This document shows, piece after piece, positions 26,075 through 35,748 of a stretch of 64,000 nt of DNA. The stretch lies in the NCBI RefSeq assembly GCF_900129135.1, contig NZ_FQVI01000002.1, forward strand, positions 62,001-126,000, read 5' to 3'. The translations under genes were made by a program, and so were the position numbers. Source of the DNA: Lactonifactor longoviformis DSM 17459. Its GTDB lineage: Bacteria > Bacillota > Clostridia > Lachnospirales > Lachnospiraceae. How positions within the stretch are numbered: the first letter of the stretch is position 1; every line of letters starts with the position of its first letter. Below the pieces are notes generated by a model. The model did not search any database and was not told where the DNA came from. It was given only the letters and a program-made list of their open reading frames with translations.

Positions 26075-27466
26075 TTAATTTGTAAAGTCGAATGATGGCG
26101 AATAAGTACAGCTATTTCTCTTCTCAAAATCATATTCGTATAAAATACATTTTCCAAATCCCATCGAATTTTGACCCAAGAAAAACATCAATGCATTTGG
26201 TGCAGCCGCAAATATATGCAAAACTGCCCGACACTCTGCCAGATTCCTTCCTCCAATCGCATCATAAATCGAATTAGCCAGGAGGGAGGCATGTGTGCCA
26301 TCCTGTACCGAAAAATTGGTGGCGCCATTTTCCTCCAGCGTGCAGTCAATCAAACGCCCAACAGGTATGTGACTCTCCTCGACATAATTTATCACGTCAT
26401 TGTGTATGTTTCGAGTAACATTTAATATTAGCGCTGTATCATACCTATTTTCAACTGGACCTGAATCTGAAACTTTCCACTTCGGATACTCCCTTCCCGG
26501 TGAGAGCTTCACATCCCACAATTCCGTTCCATGAGCAAATGTTTTTTGTACTGGGAAAATATTAATCCCCACCTTACTGTTCAAGATTCTGCCGGCAGCA
26601 AAAGCAATGCTGCAATGTGTACTCCAAAGTAATTGATAGGCACGTTTCTTATCCGTATTGGTCCGTAAAAACGATTCCAATTTTTCATAAATATCTCTAT
26701 TCCAATCAAGGTTTTCTTTAAGCTTACGGTCTTTAAAATTATCCGTCAATGATAAACAGATTTCCGCCTCCTCCTCCAATTTTATTTCGCTGGGAGAAAA
26801 ACTTTCAATCCCAATCGTTATTCTTTCCGGGGAATATTGATCGGCAAGAAGAGTGACACGCTTATCCAATTCTTCATCAAATTTTTTCCTTGAAACACCG
26901 TTCCTATGCGTGGAGGAAATCAATTGGTCACTCTCCATTGCTAATGCAATGAAGCGAACCTGTTCATATGAACTTGCATAATGTCTACGTGAAATATACT
27001 TAAACAACGAGGCTATCACAATTTTTTGCAGTGCCTCGGTATCACATGGTAGATGTGAAAATATGATTTCTCTTCCTCTCACTATATTGACATCAAATCC
27101 CTCCAAAGAATCTCGCGCCTTTGTGTCTAACTGTCCATGCTGAAGCTTGTCTAGAGAATTAATAAAGGTTCGTGCCGCCTCATCGCATTGACCAATTAAA
27201 TAAAGTTCAAAACTCGATGCCCCTACGTTATCATGAATCAGATCATTTAACCATTCTTTTACTGCATTCTTCTTAAAGACATTGATTGTTGACTTAACTT
27301 GAATGCTTTTAAGGATTACGTGATTTGCCTCTAACGCAATGTCGACTTTATCATTTTTAGAATCTAACTCAATATAAATCCTATCCCAGCCTTCGTTGCA
27401 TAAAGCCTCAAGAACGGAAGCAAACCCTTGATATAAAAAACCCCGTAATGCCTCTTTTCCTCCCAT
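26075..27466 (-). CDS. Cap4-like nuclease-SAVED effector
   Basis: The 463-aa protein has an N-terminal Cap4/DUF4297-type endonuclease domain: GFLYQGFASVLEAL, then E33, D42 in DKVDIAL and QVK at 56-58, a PD-(D/E)XK core. The C-terminal part (about 270-463) matches the SAVED domain, which binds cyclic oligonucleotides, with the typical LHIFAAAPNALMFFLGQ near residue 425. In CBASS such proteins are activated by a CD-NTase product. None is here, but a Cas10-like gene lies in the operon upstream, so cyclic oligoadenylate from Cas10 is the likely signal (inferred). Confidence 0.85.
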   Translation of the reverse strand: MGGKEALRGFLYQGFASVLEALCNEGWDRIYIELDSKNDKVDIALEANHVILKSIQVKSTINVFKKNAVKEWLNDLIHDNVGASSFELYLIGQCDEAARTFINSLDKLQHGQLDTKARDSLEGFDVNIVRGREIIFSHLPCDTEALQKIVIASLFKYISRRHYASSYEQVRFIALAMESDQLISSTHRNGVSRKKFDEELDKRVTLLADQYSPERITIGIESFSPSEIKLEEEAEICLSLTDNFKDRKLKENLDWNRDIYEKLESFLRTNTDKKRAYQLLWSTHCSIAFAAGRILNSKVGINIFPVQKTFAHGTELWDVKLSPGREYPKWKVSDSGPVENRYDTALILNVTRNIHNDVINYVEESHIPVGRLIDCTLEENGATNFSVQDGTHASLLANSIYDAIGGRNLAECRAVLHIFAAAPNALMFFLGQNSMGFGKCILYEYDFEKRNSCTYSPSFDFTN

Positions 27467-27564
27467 AACATCATCCCTCTCAATCCTGTATGATTCTGCT
27501 GCTTCCTCTACGCCGTCTCCCTCATTTCCTAAACCGGTCTGAAGGCTTTTTACCGTACAGGAGG

Positions 27565-29058
27565 TTAATTTTTGTTCTTTGTATAAGTATATAATGCTTT
27601 TTCGCTCTCCAAGTTTTTCCTTGCATCTTCATCCGCCTTCGGGAGCACTTTCATAAAATAACCACCCTTTTTATTATTTTTAAACCACTGATGGGATGCG
27701 GTCTCGTTTATCTTAGACGGGGTTCCAGGGGCTCCCCGCTCCACGGATGGATATTGGACATTCCGAGGCCGTTCTTCCCAGTTAGCCATCTTCTGTACTA
27801 TCCTAAGGGCCTCGCTCGTCCCAACCGGATGAGAAAAAAAGTTTTCCATGTTCGTTTCCCTTTTCATTTCCCAGATTCCCGTATCTTTGTCAATTTCGCG
27901 CAGATATAAGTTGTCGATGTTCATCCGGACACTGCCGAATCCCAGCGGCTTCGCTCTGCCGATCTTATGGGCACAGGCAGGATTTCCAAAGTCAATCGCC
28001 CATTTCAGATGATTTAACTGCGTTCTGTTAAGACGTTCAAAATACACGCGAAAATGAAACAATGGCTCCTCGTCCCGTCCTCTCGCACTCATGGGACGGA
28101 TTCTCTGCTTCATCGCAGAGAGCTGGTTCCCCCTATATTGTTCCAAATCCACTTGACTGTGCCAGTAATATTTTCTTCCCCGCAGTTTTGGCTCCCTGGC
28201 GCTTAAGATCCGTATATTATTGGGGTTCTTATTATTCTGAGCTTTATATTTATAATCATACGTCCAGAATCCCTGTCCCTTTTTCCACTTCTCTGATTGC
28301 CCGTAGGGAGGTTCCGTATAAAACTCCACCGTACCCGGCTTTGGCTCCCCCAATTCCGGAAGAACCACCGGTTCCTCAAACAATCCCTGGCCGTCTCTTG
28401 CCGGATCAATCAGCACAGCATCCGTCACTCTGATTTTTGATCCACGTGCATAGGTCTTGCCCTTCCCGGATTTCCTCACCATTCCAAATACCTGGCACGC
28501 AGGGCATAGTTTCTCATCCGCACATGGATCGTAACCGCCGTTTTCTTTTAATAAATCTCCAATTGTCTTTGTAAATACTTCCCTCCCTAAGCAAGCCGGA
28601 TGCTTCTTTGATTTATTCGTTCTTTCCGAAAGCACCCTATCCACAGATACAGAAGACATACACCCGTTAAATGCCGCTTCAAAAACGTTTCTCAGAGCCC
28701 CTCTAATCTCACTTCCCGGAATCGCAGGATTTTGCGGCGGCAAAGGCAGCCCCTTTCCTTCCCATTCCTCCGATGACCAGTCATCATAAGAATAGAAATC
28801 ATACCCTTTCCACTTTTCGCCCTTGCACTTTTCATTTCTCTTTTCTTCCTCGCTCAGCAGTCTTGAAGATGATGATGTATTTGGTATAAACAGCGGAGTC
28901 AGAAGTTTTATTGTGCAGTCAAAGTATCCCGTGTAGCAATCTTCGAATTCAGCAGTCGGGGCCGAGCGGCTGCACGCTTCCATCAGAGGAATAAAATTGT
29001 ATGGATTGACAAATCGTTTTTTATAATTCTCTGCAAATTTTTCCGCCATCTCACTCAT
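27565..29058 (-). CDS. TIGR03986-like RAMP (Cas7-type) protein
   Basis: The 497-aa protein is a RAMP subunit. It has LLTPLFIPN, the backbone loop AIPGSEIRGALRNVFEAAF near residue 108, a CPACQVFGMV cysteine block near 195 and a Gly-rich end KPLGFGSVRM near 400. It should coat guide RNA in a type III-like complex. Its start overlaps the preceding gene by 8 bp. A decayed copy of its 3' end is found near 13.1 kb. Confidence 0.82.
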   Translation of the reverse strand: MSEMAEKFAENYKKRFVNPYNFIPLMEACSRSAPTAEFEDCYTGYFDCTIKLLTPLFIPNTSSSSRLLSEEEKRNEKCKGEKWKGYDFYSYDDWSSEEWEGKGLPLPPQNPAIPGSEIRGALRNVFEAAFNGCMSSVSVDRVLSERTNKSKKHPACLGREVFTKTIGDLLKENGGYDPCADEKLCPACQVFGMVRKSGKGKTYARGSKIRVTDAVLIDPARDGQGLFEEPVVLPELGEPKPGTVEFYTEPPYGQSEKWKKGQGFWTYDYKYKAQNNKNPNNIRILSAREPKLRGRKYYWHSQVDLEQYRGNQLSAMKQRIRPMSARGRDEEPLFHFRVYFERLNRTQLNHLKWAIDFGNPACAHKIGRAKPLGFGSVRMNIDNLYLREIDKDTGIWEMKRETNMENFFSHPVGTSEALRIVQKMANWEERPRNVQYPSVERGAPGTPSKINETASHQWFKNNKKGGYFMKVLPKADEDARKNLESEKALYTYTKNKN

Positions 29059-29620
29059 CTCCTTCCCACGGACACAGCCCTATCATGCGGATATCGTTCT
29101 GAAACACCAGCGCTCCATCCTTTTTCAGGTCAGGAATGCGCATATAGCGGCGTACACGGATTGCCGCCTCCTCCCGCTCATTCAACTCCATCGGTATCTG
29201 TATTCTAGTTCCGCGTCCTGAAACCAGAAGGCTCCAGACCGTGTCCCCTACTTTATACGACTTTTTCGTCTTTCCCCAGAGTTTCTGTCGTTCATCAATG
29301 ACATATTCTCCATCCGCCAGCGTTACCTCATATTGTCCTATCTCCCGTCTCATTCTCCCGGTCCAGTTACCGCCTGACGGAACCAGAAGCAATTCCTGCT
29401 CCTCGTCGAAAACACGGAGTTCCCGCAGATAAGTCCAATCCAGTGCCGCCGGCTCGGTCTGCGCCTCTATGCCCAGGAAAAAGTCACCTTGATTATAAGT
29501 GCCAAAGCACACGGCATAATCCAAAACTGCATACAAGGTTGCTGTATTGGGAAAACATTCGGCAATCTTCTCTTTTGCTCTCTGTTCGGTTATCACTCCA
29601 AACGGTTCATACCTCTCCAT
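29051..29620 (-). CDS. TIGR03984-like type III-associated protein
   Basis: The 189-aa protein resembles the TIGR03984 family, found beside TIGR03986 RAMP genes. It contains LDYAVCFGTYNQGDFF and LRELRVFDEEQELLLVP. No enzyme motif is visible. Overlap with the next gene and 7-bp spacing to the previous one place it firmly in the operon. Its role in the complex is unknown. Confidence 0.7.
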   Translation of the reverse strand: MERYEPFGVITEQRAKEKIAECFPNTATLYAVLDYAVCFGTYNQGDFFLGIEAQTEPAALDWTYLRELRVFDEEQELLLVPSGGNWTGRMRREIGQYEVTLADGEYVIDERQKLWGKTKKSYKVGDTVWSLLVSGRGTRIQIPMELNEREEAAIRVRRYMRIPDLKKDGALVFQNDIRMIGLCPWEGDE

Positions 29621-29627
29621 TGCTCCA

Positions 29628-31097
29628 TCACCTCGTATTCTCTTTCTTCCGATTCCCTTTTACCCACAAAACCGCAGCCTGCATACAACGTTTCTGCCCT
29701 GCATCCGTCAAAACAGCTCCATCTAAAAAGAGATTGTCTTTCCCATTTACCGGTTCAAAAATCCCTCTGCCCACCGAGGTCTCCCCTCCCACGGTCAGAA
29801 TTCCTGCCTGCAAATCCTTGACCGCCCAGAGCAGAATACCGCAGATTTCTTCGTCTGTCAGATTCAGCCCATTCTTTCTCCATCGTATCGGCAGGCTGAG
29901 TTCTCCTCCTGTCCATGGGATTTCCTCATACAGCGCTCCCTGCACCGTCCCGCCAGTAAACCGATCCACTGCGATTCTTGCGGCAGGTAAGCCATGACCA
30001 CCGTCAATTACCGTTTCCTCAAATATCAGTCCCGAGGCGTGAAGCTCCTGATTTCTATTTTCTGTATCACTCCATGTCCCGAACAATGGATTTAATATCT
30101 TCTGCGCTTCCTTCCAGTCCGGCTGCCGCAAAAGCTCCTGCACAGTCTTCGCCAGATGGCTCCGGAAAGCCCCGGCCCAACTGCTGCCGGGTATCACCGC
30201 CTGTTTCCCATGACCGCCAACCGTCATCTGCCCATAATCTGGAATATTCTCCGTCCTTGTAAAAGCCACGGCATAAGTGCGGACCAACAGCGTACCGGAA
30301 ATACGGAGCAAAACCTCCAGACAATGTTCCCTCCCGGCTCCGCCTGCTTGTTCCAAGTCTTCCATCCGGATCGTCTCACTCCCTGCTCCTTCAAAGGCAT
30401 CCGCCTGCTCCCAGTCCCAGTCCAGCCATTCCTTATAAGAATCACTTTTCCTCATATCAAATGCCTTAATCCGGGCGTGATCAATCGCTATTTTCCCAAA
30501 TCCTCTGCGGCTTCTGGCCCCCAACCGCAGTTCTTCGCTCTCAAATCCTTTCAGCCATAGATAAATCCACTGGCGTTCTCTGTCCCAGACCTGCTCAATT
30601 TCCTCTGTCCTCTCCCTCCCCGTAATTTCGGATTTTACTTTTTCAAAACAATCCTCCCGCTCTATCATCTCAACCCGAATCTTTATCGGGGCATTCGTCT
30701 CAACAAACTGCAGCTCATATTTGCCCATATGGCTGGCCGTTTTATCCTCATTTAACTTAACTCCGTCACGAATTCCCATTTCTGCCTGCCCTATCTGAGC
30801 ATCATAGACAAAAATTCTGCTCTGCCTGTCATCCCTGCTGCCGGGCACTCCTCCTCTTGGCATTCCGAACAGTTTTTTTGTCTCTTCTTCCCCCTTTATG
30901 GCCGCCGAATATTCAAGCAGCGCCCCTGCCAGAGAGCTGCCCGGTATGTAGGGTTCCCCGGACGCCCGAAAGACAACGTCCGAGTCCGAATATTCCTCTT
31001 CTCCGGATCCAATAGACAGCGGAGAAGCTAAGTACCCCGTCATCTCCACACAGAGACGGCCGCATATCTTGTTAAAGCTAATTACGCCATCACTCAT
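29628..31097 (-). CDS. Double Cas7-like RAMP protein
   Basis: The 489-aa protein contains two RAMP units. The first has PLSIGSGEEEYSDSDVVFR followed by YIPGSSLAGALLEY and the loop GARSRRGFGKI. The second has AVIPGSSWAGAFRSHL near residue 305 and ends with LTVGGETSVGRGIFEPV. The D38/D40 region aligns with the catalytic Asp of Csm3, so target RNA cleavage at this unit is plausible. The second unit lacks a matching Asp. It overlaps the csx10-like gene by 8 bp. Confidence 0.85.
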   Translation of the reverse strand: MSDGVISFNKICGRLCVEMTGYLASPLSIGSGEEEYSDSDVVFRASGEPYIPGSSLAGALLEYSAAIKGEEETKKLFGMPRGGVPGSRDDRQSRIFVYDAQIGQAEMGIRDGVKLNEDKTASHMGKYELQFVETNAPIKIRVEMIEREDCFEKVKSEITGRERTEEIEQVWDRERQWIYLWLKGFESEELRLGARSRRGFGKIAIDHARIKAFDMRKSDSYKEWLDWDWEQADAFEGAGSETIRMEDLEQAGGAGREHCLEVLLRISGTLLVRTYAVAFTRTENIPDYGQMTVGGHGKQAVIPGSSWAGAFRSHLAKTVQELLRQPDWKEAQKILNPLFGTWSDTENRNQELHASGLIFEETVIDGGHGLPAARIAVDRFTGGTVQGALYEEIPWTGGELSLPIRWRKNGLNLTDEEICGILLWAVKDLQAGILTVGGETSVGRGIFEPVNGKDNLFLDGAVLTDAGQKRCMQAAVLWVKGNRKKENTR

Positions 31098-33216
31098 GAT
31101 TTTCTTCCCTCCTCGCCTTCCACTTGGCCGCCTCTAAATATCGCTCCATAAACTCCACAGACTCGCCCTCACACGGTTTTATAAAGGTCAAAATACGCTG
31201 CTTTTTTTCCTCCCCACGGATCCGCTCAACCTCTTCTTTTAATTTTTTATAAGTTCCCGGTTTTCCATCCCGTCCCTTCAGCAGCTGAATCAAGAGAGTA
31301 ATATCCGACGAGGATGGCAGTTCCCTCTCTTGCTTGTTTATAGTGTTCAGGACTTTCCCGGCATCTGCTTCCCACCTAAAGCGCCGTCCCTGATATTCGA
31401 GAATTGCTGCAAATAATCCATCATCTTCTCCATCCGCTCCGTCATCTCTCCAGGTTTGATCCGGATTTGAGTTTTCTTCTTCCACGATTCTTCCCTCCTG
31501 GCAATCCTTCCAGGGCATGGCTTTCACCTGTCCGCAGCCTTTTCCGGTCATCATTCCCCAGCGCTTCTCCTCGATTTCCCAAGCCTCCACGTCCCTCTCC
31601 GTTTTAATATGGAATGCACTTCCGGGAGCGAGGGCCGGACCAGGCGCCGAAGGCAGTCTCCATCTGCTGTTATAACCCTGGAGAACGGTGCAGCTGCAAA
31701 TGGAGTGCTCTAACTCTATCGAGCAATTCAATTCTTTGCTCATCTCTTCCATCAGAGGACCTGCCTCTATTTCAAACAGACCGCTTTCCTGACACATGGA
31801 GACAAACGGACTTATAAGCCAGACCAGCCAGTCTTTTCCACAGGCAGCGTTTTCATATTTCTGTTCCACAGCAGGGTGTTTTGAAATATGAAGTTCACAG
31901 CCACCATATTCCGCGGTTCTGGATTTGCCCAGCATCAGGCAATATCCGTTTTCCTCCAGACACTCAACAAGCCTCTGAATATCGCTCGCCTTTCCCCTTA
32001 AAGTACCCGTAAATATCTGCTCTGCCGACAAGGCCATATACTGAAAGAACTGCCCGGCAGCGGCTTTTTTATCCTCCGCCCGGTCATTTTGTGCATGTCC
32101 GATCGCCCTGTCAGCCGGCCTGGCATGATGAAAATGAATCTCTTTGTCCGGAGCAACCTTATATAAGCAGCCGTCTTTCAGGCAGATATGTTCGGAAATA
32201 TTTTTTCTTCTTCTGTTTTCCTCATCTTTCATTGTATTAAACCACACCGTCCTATCGTCTTTCAGAACGGCAAACGCTTTGGGACAGGGTACATACTCTT
32301 TTCCGTCTTTTTTGAGAAATGCATTGCCAAACTGAACTCCGTCGCGCAAAAAAATTCTGCAGAAATCCGCATCTTTATGCGCATTTGCTCCCAGTGAATG
32401 CCTTATTATGTACATTCCCGCAAACGCGCCTAATATAGCGCTTCCCTGAATCTGATCCGCCACCTCACCGGCATTTCCTTCCAGAATTAGCGGCAGTTTT
32501 AACTTGATTTCGTAGGGCAGGCTAACCTCTTGCTCCGGATGGATTGTCTGGAACAGCGCGGTATTCATTTTCCTAGTCTCTGTCTCTTTAAGCACTGCTC
32601 CTTCTAATATACAGCGAACTTCTCCCATCCCTCTGGTGATACCGATTCCCATATGGCGCAGACCTTTTGCGCACAAAAGCAGCGCCTGCTCCTCCTCCTG
32701 ACTCAAACTCCCCTCAATCCGGCTGCAAAAAACAAGGCCAACGGGAACCACCTGCACCGTGCGAAGGGAATGAGCACTCGCGGTTCCCGTTCTTTCCAGA
32801 GCCGTCCTTGTCCTTTTTCTTGTAAAAATATCTTCCAGAAGGTACTCCTCTATATCAGGACAATCTTTAACGTTCTTTAGAAATTGCTCATAATCGCGGA
32901 TCACAAAGTCTTCCTTTTTTTCCTGATTAAAAAGATATTCAGGTACAACTCCCAAATGCCCGTCTCCCACACGGATCCCCTCTCCGCCTAAACTCCCTGG
33001 ACAACCAAATATGCGGGGCAGCAGCCCCTCCGCTATCATTCCGTTATCGGCCAGCTCCCTCCCCGACTCCAGTAGGCAGCCTTTGATACGCTTTGCCGGA
33101 ATCTTTGGGATTCCGTATTCCAGCGCAGTTTTGCTACTTATCATACCGGGGGCATTCTCCCCTGTAGCAGTGCAGAAATCACTTTTTAATTCAATTCGCA
33201 GATTCCATTCTTTCAT
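31090..33216 (-). CDS. csx10: Csx10-like RAMP protein
   Basis: The 708-aa protein starts with LRIELKSDFCTATGENAPG and EYGIPKIPAKRIKGCLLESGREL, the pattern of Csx10 from type III-D systems. Further RAMP-like blocks are AILGAFAGMYIIRHSLG and WGMMTGKGCGQVKAMPW. The last 90 residues are charged and helical. No separate small subunit (Cas11-like) gene is in the operon, so this tail might fill that role; this is speculation. Confidence 0.78.
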   Translation of the reverse strand: MKEWNLRIELKSDFCTATGENAPGMISSKTALEYGIPKIPAKRIKGCLLESGRELADNGMIAEGLLPRIFGCPGSLGGEGIRVGDGHLGVVPEYLFNQEKKEDFVIRDYEQFLKNVKDCPDIEEYLLEDIFTRKRTRTALERTGTASAHSLRTVQVVPVGLVFCSRIEGSLSQEEEQALLLCAKGLRHMGIGITRGMGEVRCILEGAVLKETETRKMNTALFQTIHPEQEVSLPYEIKLKLPLILEGNAGEVADQIQGSAILGAFAGMYIIRHSLGANAHKDADFCRIFLRDGVQFGNAFLKKDGKEYVPCPKAFAVLKDDRTVWFNTMKDEENRRRKNISEHICLKDGCLYKVAPDKEIHFHHARPADRAIGHAQNDRAEDKKAAAGQFFQYMALSAEQIFTGTLRGKASDIQRLVECLEENGYCLMLGKSRTAEYGGCELHISKHPAVEQKYENAACGKDWLVWLISPFVSMCQESGLFEIEAGPLMEEMSKELNCSIELEHSICSCTVLQGYNSRWRLPSAPGPALAPGSAFHIKTERDVEAWEIEEKRWGMMTGKGCGQVKAMPWKDCQEGRIVEEENSNPDQTWRDDGADGEDDGLFAAILEYQGRRFRWEADAGKVLNTINKQERELPSSSDITLLIQLLKGRDGKPGTYKKLKEEVERIRGEEKKQRILTFIKPCEGESVEFMERYLEAAKWKARREENHE

Positions 33217-33225
33217 ATGCTGACC

Positions 33226-34791
33226 TCACTGTATATTTAAAAAATTTTTCACCAAATCCAACCGGCACATCCCCTGCAGCTCTAACGCGTCATATAATGG
33301 CGAATCCTCCCATCTCCCTGACACCAGATTGTCGATTTTATATCCGCGTGAAACAAACTCCTTCTTTAAAAATTCCATCGCATGGCCTCCTTCTAAAAAC
33401 GCGCGGTACATTTTATGTAGCCGCCCCGATGGCCAGTCCTCCTCCATCTTAACTAATACATCATATAATGCCTCTAAAGAATTGTCCCTTGTTCTATTTT
33501 CGTCAATCCCCAGGGAATACGGACGCTTTTGATAGTTTGTATTCTTAAGTGAAAACCCTACCTCACTGTCTTTTATCACTTGGAAATCCAGGAAACATAC
33601 TGCCATAGCGCTTTCCTTTTGTCTTTTTTCCTCATACCACGCATTCTTGGCCTGTCCGCAGGACTTTTCGGCGATTGAATAGGCCACACGAAACGGGAAA
33701 TGGCTGTGAACAAAGGCAATGCCGCCGCAGGCTGTTATTTTCTTTTCCTCACTGTCTTGTATCTGCAAAAGTTTCTTCATGAATCCCGCCGCAATCGGAA
33801 CAGCCAGCTCTGCCCTGCATATAAATGTAAAATCATCCCCGTCCATAAGGATAGGACGCAAAGGAAAAATCCCGTTTTCCTCTTCTGTCCCGTTCCCTCC
33901 GATTAAGACCTGACAATCCCATAACTCCTGGAGTATCTCGTGATACGTATTCTCAAAAAGTCCCGCTATTTTCTGGGATTCCCTGCGTATGATAGGAACT
34001 CCCTCCAGATACCCCATATACTCACCCAGAAGTCCATTCATTCTGTCTCCCATCCCGTTGCCGTCAATGTGGACGACCGCAACCATGCTGTCCTCCCCAT
34101 ACTCTCTGGAAAGTTGGTCCATTTCTTCCGGATATCCATAGCTGACTCCATTGTTCAATACCGGAAACAGACGTTTATAATGAACAATATCCTTATAGGC
34201 GTTTCTCTTCTGGAACTGAACCCGTGTTACATTTTCCGATTCTGTTTCATAATGAATCTGAGCGGTGATCGGCTGATGGCTTCCATCCTCCTGTTCCACA
34301 ACCGGAAACGGAGAGTATACTGGCTGACGGATCATATGATTCTTCTTTTCATTCATTTCCCGATCCAGCCTTCTTCTGTCTGCTGCAAAATCAGACAGAT
34401 CAGTCTCAATGTATGCTGCCGCTACATAGACTCCCTGACATTTTACCGCGGTCTTAATCCCCAGCTTTTCTCCTACCTTGCAAAAAAATTCCAGATTCCG
34501 AAACAATGCCACTGCGTTCCCGCCGCCTATATAAATGACTTCAGCCATCATCCTCTTGTCTTGCAGCAGGCGCAGTCGATCTGCCAGCTTCCAGTCCAGG
34601 AGAACCTCCATGTTTTCCTCATCTGCAGCTTCCTGAAATGACTCAAGCAGAAATTCTTCCATGATTCTTGTCACCTGATAAGAGGCGCCGGCATTTTCCC
34701 GCAAGCGGTTCGTTGCAAAGATGTAATCCTGGATGCCTCCGACGTCAAATTTTGCTAAAATATAATCACTTTTTTTATTTCCCATCCCCAT
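33226..34791 (-). CDS. cas10: Cas10-like protein without HD domain
   Basis: The 521-aa protein has the Cas10/Cmr2 two-palm layout. The first palm starts with KFDVGGIQDYIFATNRLRENAGASYQV (residues 14-40). The second shows VVHIDGNGMGDRMN with Asp243 and the turn LMDGDDFTFIC with DGDD at 317-320, where canonical Cas10 has GGDD. Both Asp are kept. There is no N-terminal HD nuclease, so single-strand DNA cutting by Cas10 is absent. It may still make cyclic oligoadenylate. Confidence 0.85.
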   Translation of the reverse strand: MGMGNKKSDYILAKFDVGGIQDYIFATNRLRENAGASYQVTRIMEEFLLESFQEAADEENMEVLLDWKLADRLRLLQDKRMMAEVIYIGGGNAVALFRNLEFFCKVGEKLGIKTAVKCQGVYVAAAYIETDLSDFAADRRRLDREMNEKKNHMIRQPVYSPFPVVEQEDGSHQPITAQIHYETESENVTRVQFQKRNAYKDIVHYKRLFPVLNNGVSYGYPEEMDQLSREYGEDSMVAVVHIDGNGMGDRMNGLLGEYMGYLEGVPIIRRESQKIAGLFENTYHEILQELWDCQVLIGGNGTEEENGIFPLRPILMDGDDFTFICRAELAVPIAAGFMKKLLQIQDSEEKKITACGGIAFVHSHFPFRVAYSIAEKSCGQAKNAWYEEKRQKESAMAVCFLDFQVIKDSEVGFSLKNTNYQKRPYSLGIDENRTRDNSLEALYDVLVKMEEDWPSGRLHKMYRAFLEGGHAMEFLKKEFVSRGYKIDNLVSGRWEDSPLYDALELQGMCRLDLVKNFLNIQ

Positions 34792-35728
34792 TTTCTCCTT
34801 TATTTTGCTCGGACCTCTTTAAAATATCGCTGAATCGTTTCGCGTAGGCATGATGCGGGAACAACATGGGATTGTTGATTACCATAAGGAGCTGGTTAAG
34901 CTGAAAGATTAAAGAAAGGATTACATTTTCTTCCGCCTCATCACGTTCAGCTGTCTGCGAAACTCTAAGTTCCTGGAGAAGACTCCCTCTTGCCGTTTTT
35001 AAATCCATTTTCCTACTTTCTCTGTATTCTTTGTCCCGTAAATCTTCGATTCCGCCTATCGCATGATTCAGGGAATCATTCCATTCTTCTAAACTCTGTG
35101 CTTCTCTTGGTATACTTTTATACAATTTCTTTTTTTTCTTATCTACCGACAGGATAATATCAAAACTGTCCTTGTATCCGTTTAGCGCGTTCTTTCCAGC
35201 GAGAGTACACAATATCTTCACCGGACGGGTTGCGGTTTGCGTCAAGTTTTTTTTCCGTTCCTGTGAATTATCCTGATTGTCCACCATGAAGTTTGCTGTC
35301 CTGGCTACAGAGTCCATTGACGTGATTAAACTACCGATGGATTTTTCCCAATCATCAATTTCTTTCTTAACCATAGATTTACTTTTACACTGCACAACAG
35401 CCGCCACGGCTTCAATCGGTATGAATTTTATTTTTCCGTAATTGAATATGTACGGCGTATAAAGTTCATCAAAAACCGCCAGATCGACTTCCTTTGACTT
35501 ATGTCCAAACGCATCAATAATAAATACCCCCTGCTCAATGCAGTATTTTCTTGGAACTACCATTCTAAACAGTGATTCCCACACTGTTTCTCTGTAGGAA
35601 CCACCTGTAGGATAATGGTTCGGAACCTCCAGCAAAAGCTGATTTACTATAGATGTCTCAATATCTTTATAATTTTTAGCAATTGTCAGTAATACCTCAT
35701 CGTAAGTAGTAACCCCAGCCATCTTCAT
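34775..35728 (-). CDS. DUF6602-like putative nuclease in the type III operon
   Basis: The 317-aa protein has a likely PD-(D/E)XK core: KEVDLAVFDE (E80, D82), E106 in IPIEAVAAVV and QCK at 113-115. This matches the N-terminal region of DUF6602 proteins. A helical C-terminal half follows. Its stop overlaps the cas10 start by 17 bp, so it is part of the operon. It could replace the missing HD nuclease of Cas10 or be a second effector; both are inferences. Confidence 0.65.
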   Translation of the reverse strand: MKMAGVTTYDEVLLTIAKNYKDIETSIVNQLLLEVPNHYPTGGSYRETVWESLFRMVVPRKYCIEQGVFIIDAFGHKSKEVDLAVFDELYTPYIFNYGKIKFIPIEAVAAVVQCKSKSMVKKEIDDWEKSIGSLITSMDSVARTANFMVDNQDNSQERKKNLTQTATRPVKILCTLAGKNALNGYKDSFDIILSVDKKKKKLYKSIPREAQSLEEWNDSLNHAIGGIEDLRDKEYRESRKMDLKTARGSLLQELRVSQTAERDEAEENVILSLIFQLNQLLMVINNPMLFPHHAYAKRFSDILKRSEQNKGENGDGK

Positions 35729-35748
35729 CCCTCTCTCTATCGTTGCAT

